From Epichloe hybrida (Eukaryota > Ascomycota > Sordariomycetes > Hypocreales > Clavicipitaceae): a stretch of 64,000 nt of DNA. Position numbers and translations under genes: made by a program. The stretch covers positions 1,674,001 through 1,738,000 of the forward strand of contig JAFEKR010000008.1 in NCBI GenBank assembly GCA_019022495.1, read 5' to 3'. Positions 60,519 to 64,000 of the stretch are shown here, piece after piece. A model generated the notes under the pieces. It was not told the origin of the DNA and made no database searches. It saw only the letters and a list, made by a program, of their open reading frames with translations. How positions within the stretch are numbered: position 1 is the first letter of the stretch; every line of letters starts with the position of its first letter.

Positions 60519-63500
60519 CTAATTAGTAATTAACTTTATAACCATAGATAAGCTAGGTATTATAAGAAAAGACATTTCTATAAACGCTACTACTACTACC
60601 CCTTATTATGCTGTAATGGTTATTATGGTAGAGAGGTATAACTACATAAGTGTGCTAAAGGAAAAGACTAGAATCCTAGTTACAGGCTTGTTAGGCTTCT
60701 AAGGAATTGATTTATTAACCCTTAGGCTTAGGGATATAACTTCGTTATATTTATCTAGGATATTGTTATTAATTATCAATTCTATTATCTATTACGAGAA
60801 AACTAACCGAATAACCGAATCTATTACCGCAAGGCATTTATTTTAAACCTAACGTTAAACAACCTTAGCCAAGCTAGCTAACACATTTACAACTTCTCTA
60901 TAAATATTCCCTTTATCCAACAGACCTTCAATCTGTTCGTATAAGCATCTACGGCTTGTTTTTTTTTTGCCCCCTTTATTATTAGTGCTATTTGCCCCAT
61001 ACTTATTAGCAAGAGAGAGAGATTACCTCCTTCCCTCCTTTTCACAAAAAACAGGAAGTGGTAATTCCTATTATTCCCTTATTACTTTTCCTATTATTTT
61101 CTAGTTACTTTTAGAACTTCTATTACTTTCTTTATCTCTAGTAATTTATTCTTATTATTACTTTTACTACTTCCACTGCTTTTTCTTCTGTTTTTCCTGT
61201 TTTCATAATCTTCTAATTTCATTAGAGCAATAACGCTCCTAAAATACAAAAGAAAAACCTTATAATAGTAATAGGCAAATATAAGAGCTTAATTAGTAGT
61301 AAAAATAATAAATTAGCAATATTCCTTTTATAGTTAAAGATAGTAGAGGAATCTAAACCTTCTATAAGAGCAAAGGCTGCTAGTAATAGTAAGGCTCTAA
61401 TTATTACCCCTAAAAGACCCTAAGAGCATGAATTACCCCTACGCCTTTAATAGCTTACTTATGACTTCTTATATAACTAGAAAGAATCTATTAAGCTAGA
61501 TCTAGACACTGCTACGTAGCTTAAGCTTAATAACTAAATTATAAGATTTATTAACCTTAGTAAGCATTAAGGTTAGAGAGATAATAACCTATAGGAATTA
61601 TTCTAAGAAGACTTTAAAGGCTAGTCTAAAGATACCTTTAAAAGGGTATTTAAGGATATTATTAGAGAATTACGTAATTATATACGAGATTACAGCGTTC
61701 TTATTAGGCAAGGCCTAGGATATTTAATCCTAGTATTGCTTAAGGAAGTGCTTTATTAAACCTTAATGCCCCTTTAGTCACAGGAAAGATTATAAGAAAG
61801 ACCATGATCTTCTAAACCCCTAGAACCTTAATATTAATAGCCCTAATAACCTACCCTAGAAATTAACCTTCCCTAACCCTAGAGATTACTTAAACCCTCA
61901 TAAAAACCCCCATAATAATCCCTATTATATTAATAGCTTTATCCAGATAATTATTATTAAGAATAACTAGTGAACTATTATTTACAACAAATTATGCCTT
62001 TATAGCAACTCCCCTCTAAGGATTAGATTACAAAGAAGATCTTAGAGCTTATAAAGATATATAAGGATAGTAACTACTATAGTGAAAAGCTATATAACTT
62101 CTTAACGCTAAAGATTACGCTCTTTAAAAATAAGTGTAATAGAATTAACCTTCCTTAAACGTATTATTAGAAGGCTTTCCCTATTATATTAATAAGTAAT
62201 ACTAAGCAATACTACCTAGATTACCTCTTTAGGAATAATGATTCCTATAAAGAGATAATTACCCGTATTTATTAACGCTTTAAGATAGAAAGTAACTAGT
62301 AATTCTATTACTACTAATAGAGTAGTATAACATTAAAGAATATAGTTAAGAAAAACCCTAATAAAAGCAAGCTTAATTGCCTTAAGATTACATTATTAAC
62401 CCTTAAGAAAATCCATAGAGAACTATACCTTACTAAAATAGTAAATACTAAACTCTATAAGCAGGCCTTAAACATTATAGCTAGTATGCCTAAATGTTAG
62501 ATAGTAGAATATATACACTCCCTAGGCTTCGAAAGTCTTGCTAGAGACCTTCACAAGGTAATTACTATTATAGAATTAAATAAAAGGCCCTCCTAATACC
62601 TTTAGTACTAATAAGGAGACCCTCTAGAGGCTATGTTCACTAATTATTAGTACAAATAGTAATCATCCCCTTATGGTAGAGGAAGTTATTACGGACAGAG
62701 CCTTAGGCTAAGCACTAAGCATTACTTTATATGCGGTAAGAGTAGTTACTAGTCCTCTAATTACTCCACTAAAGAATATTAAAAGAAAAAGGACTACTAG
62801 TAAGCTAGCAAAACACATTATATACCCCCTTTAGAGAAGAGATTCTAGGTATTCCTTACCTCCTATAAAGGGTAGGATAATAATAAGCCTAATAAAGGCT
62901 TAGGTTAGAATTAGGAATTATATCTTTTAGCTTGCATAGAAGCTAAAGATAATAATAATAATATAGAGGAGCTACTATTAATAGCATACCTAAGCATTAC
63001 ATAATTCTTCTGCTCTGGATTACAAACTAACCATAACGCTGCTAATGTTAATATTCTTATAACCCTAAATAATTAAGCCTTCTAACACACATTCCTTAGG
63101 TAAGAGCTTTATAAGCTATAAGAGTATAATAAAGGCTTAATTTACTATATCTCTAAAAAACACTATTCTAAAGAGGTCTTTAGAGGGATTATGCCTAACA
63201 CTAGTGCTATAGGAAAGTTAACTATAGGAGAGGCATAAGTAAAGGCTCTAGTAAGATTAATACCTTTATTAAAGGTAACCCCCTGCGAACCCCAAATTAT
63301 CATATTTAGCGCTAGATTAGTAGTTATAAGAGAAATCCTTTATATACTTATAGAACTTAGAGAGCTTGAATTTTACGTCCTTAATATAGCTACCCCCTTC
63401 CTCTTCTTAATTACTAATATGGATAAAATATAAGTTAAGATTAATAACCTTACTAACGTACTTATCTAAGGTAATAAGACTATACCTATTATATAATAAT

Positions 63501-64000
63501 AGGGCTATCCTTAGTAGTTACTAGAAGCAAGAGAAACAGTTGCCTTCTACCTTTTAGAAGGAAATATCTATTAATTACATTATTAGCTTAGTTACCCTTC
63601 TATTTAATAACTTATAAAGATCCTTTACTAAGCTAGTTATAAAGTTAAACACTAGGTAATTAAGGAATTAACTAAAGTCTGCTACTATTACTAAATATAT
63701 AGAAAAGCCCCTAGTTAATTTAAGTTTATAATTAAAGATAACCACGAATTTAACTATAAGATTATTGTTGATATTATGTAGATCAATAGCTGACTAGTGC
63801 TTCACATTGTTAATTTAGTAATATTATTCTAGGTAGCCTAATTCCTTAATCTAAAGAAGCAGAAGGCTTAAGATATCTAGGATGTAATTCGTAAATATTA
63901 GATTAATACTTATCTCAGACCTCTAGATTAGATTATCTATAATACTAGTAATAACTTTGCTTCCGCTAAATTTAAGCATTATACTTAATTAATATTAATT
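60519..64000 (+). mobile_element. RIP-degraded copia-order LTR retrotransposon (gag, protease, integrase), truncated by window end
   Basis: On the plus strand, with frequent stops, a zinc-knuckle-like frame KHYFICGKSSY...SSNYSTKE appears near 62716-62775. A protease-like start (PNTSAIGKLTIGEA) is near 63190, where the catalytic Asp is likely changed to Asn. Then come PFLFLITNMDKI...VKINNLTNVLI and an integrase core with FNYKIIVDIM and VLHIVNLV near 63750-63820. The order protease-integrase before reverse transcriptase is copia-like. The element continues past 64000. Confidence 0.65.

Overview
The window is nuclear DNA of a filamentous ascomycete (Pezizomycotina). The genes have short introns of about 50-140 nt, long CT-rich leaders and fungal versions of eukaryotic core proteins, and the right end is an extremely CpA/TpG-depleted, AT-rich block typical of repeat-induced point mutation (RIP). 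The protein families suggest a Sordariomycete, perhaps Hypocreales; that placement is inference. There are no operons, and coordinates given for spliced genes span the start codon to the stop codon.

Layout. 1-4775 is gene-poor with short tandem repeats. At 4.8-9.0 kb a sulfite efflux pump (SSU1-like, minus) and a cysteine dioxygenase (plus) diverge from a shared 1.66-kb spacer: one makes the precursor of sulfite, the other exports sulfite. At 9.8-22.6 kb lie housekeeping genes: a HIRAN-SNF2-RING helicase of the HLTF/Rad5 type, the wybutosine enzyme TYW1, TOM20, exocyst EXO84 and the PP2A catalytic subunit. At 24.2-25.6 kb is a disrupted gene for an RNase H-like protein without catalytic residues. 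At 28.2-30.1 kb is a membrane protein with a C-terminal SH3 domain. At 31.2-38.6 kb are DcpS and a GILT-like thiol reductase (convergent, with overlapping coding ends), a cytosolic-type glutamyl-tRNA synthetase, and a hexokinase-like protein with an 18-nt microexon. At 39.6-57.6 kb are three MFS transporters, splicing factor CEF1/CDC5, an FHIT-type HIT hydrolase and the Hsp90 co-chaperone CNS1/TTC4.

Mobile DNA. A 283-bp MITE with 33-bp inverted repeats sits at 45.06-45.35 kb. A separate 764-bp element with about 58-bp inverted repeats sits at 50.6-51.4 kb and is not RIP-mutated. From the CNS1 stop codon to the window end the DNA is RIP-degraded retrotransposon: a gypsy 3' end with integrase tail and chromodomain, a gypsy reverse-transcriptase fragment, and a copia-order LTR element that begins abruptly inside the gypsy fragment and runs off the window.

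Most genes are conserved single-copy functions. The more unusual items are the sulfite/cysteine gene pair, the catalytically dead RNase H-like gene, the overlapping DcpS/GILT ends, the two small inverted-repeat elements, a dispersed GTACTCCGTA motif, and the nested RIP relics. Splice junctions were placed by eye from GT/AG signals, reading frame and remembered family conservation; no transcript data or database search was available.
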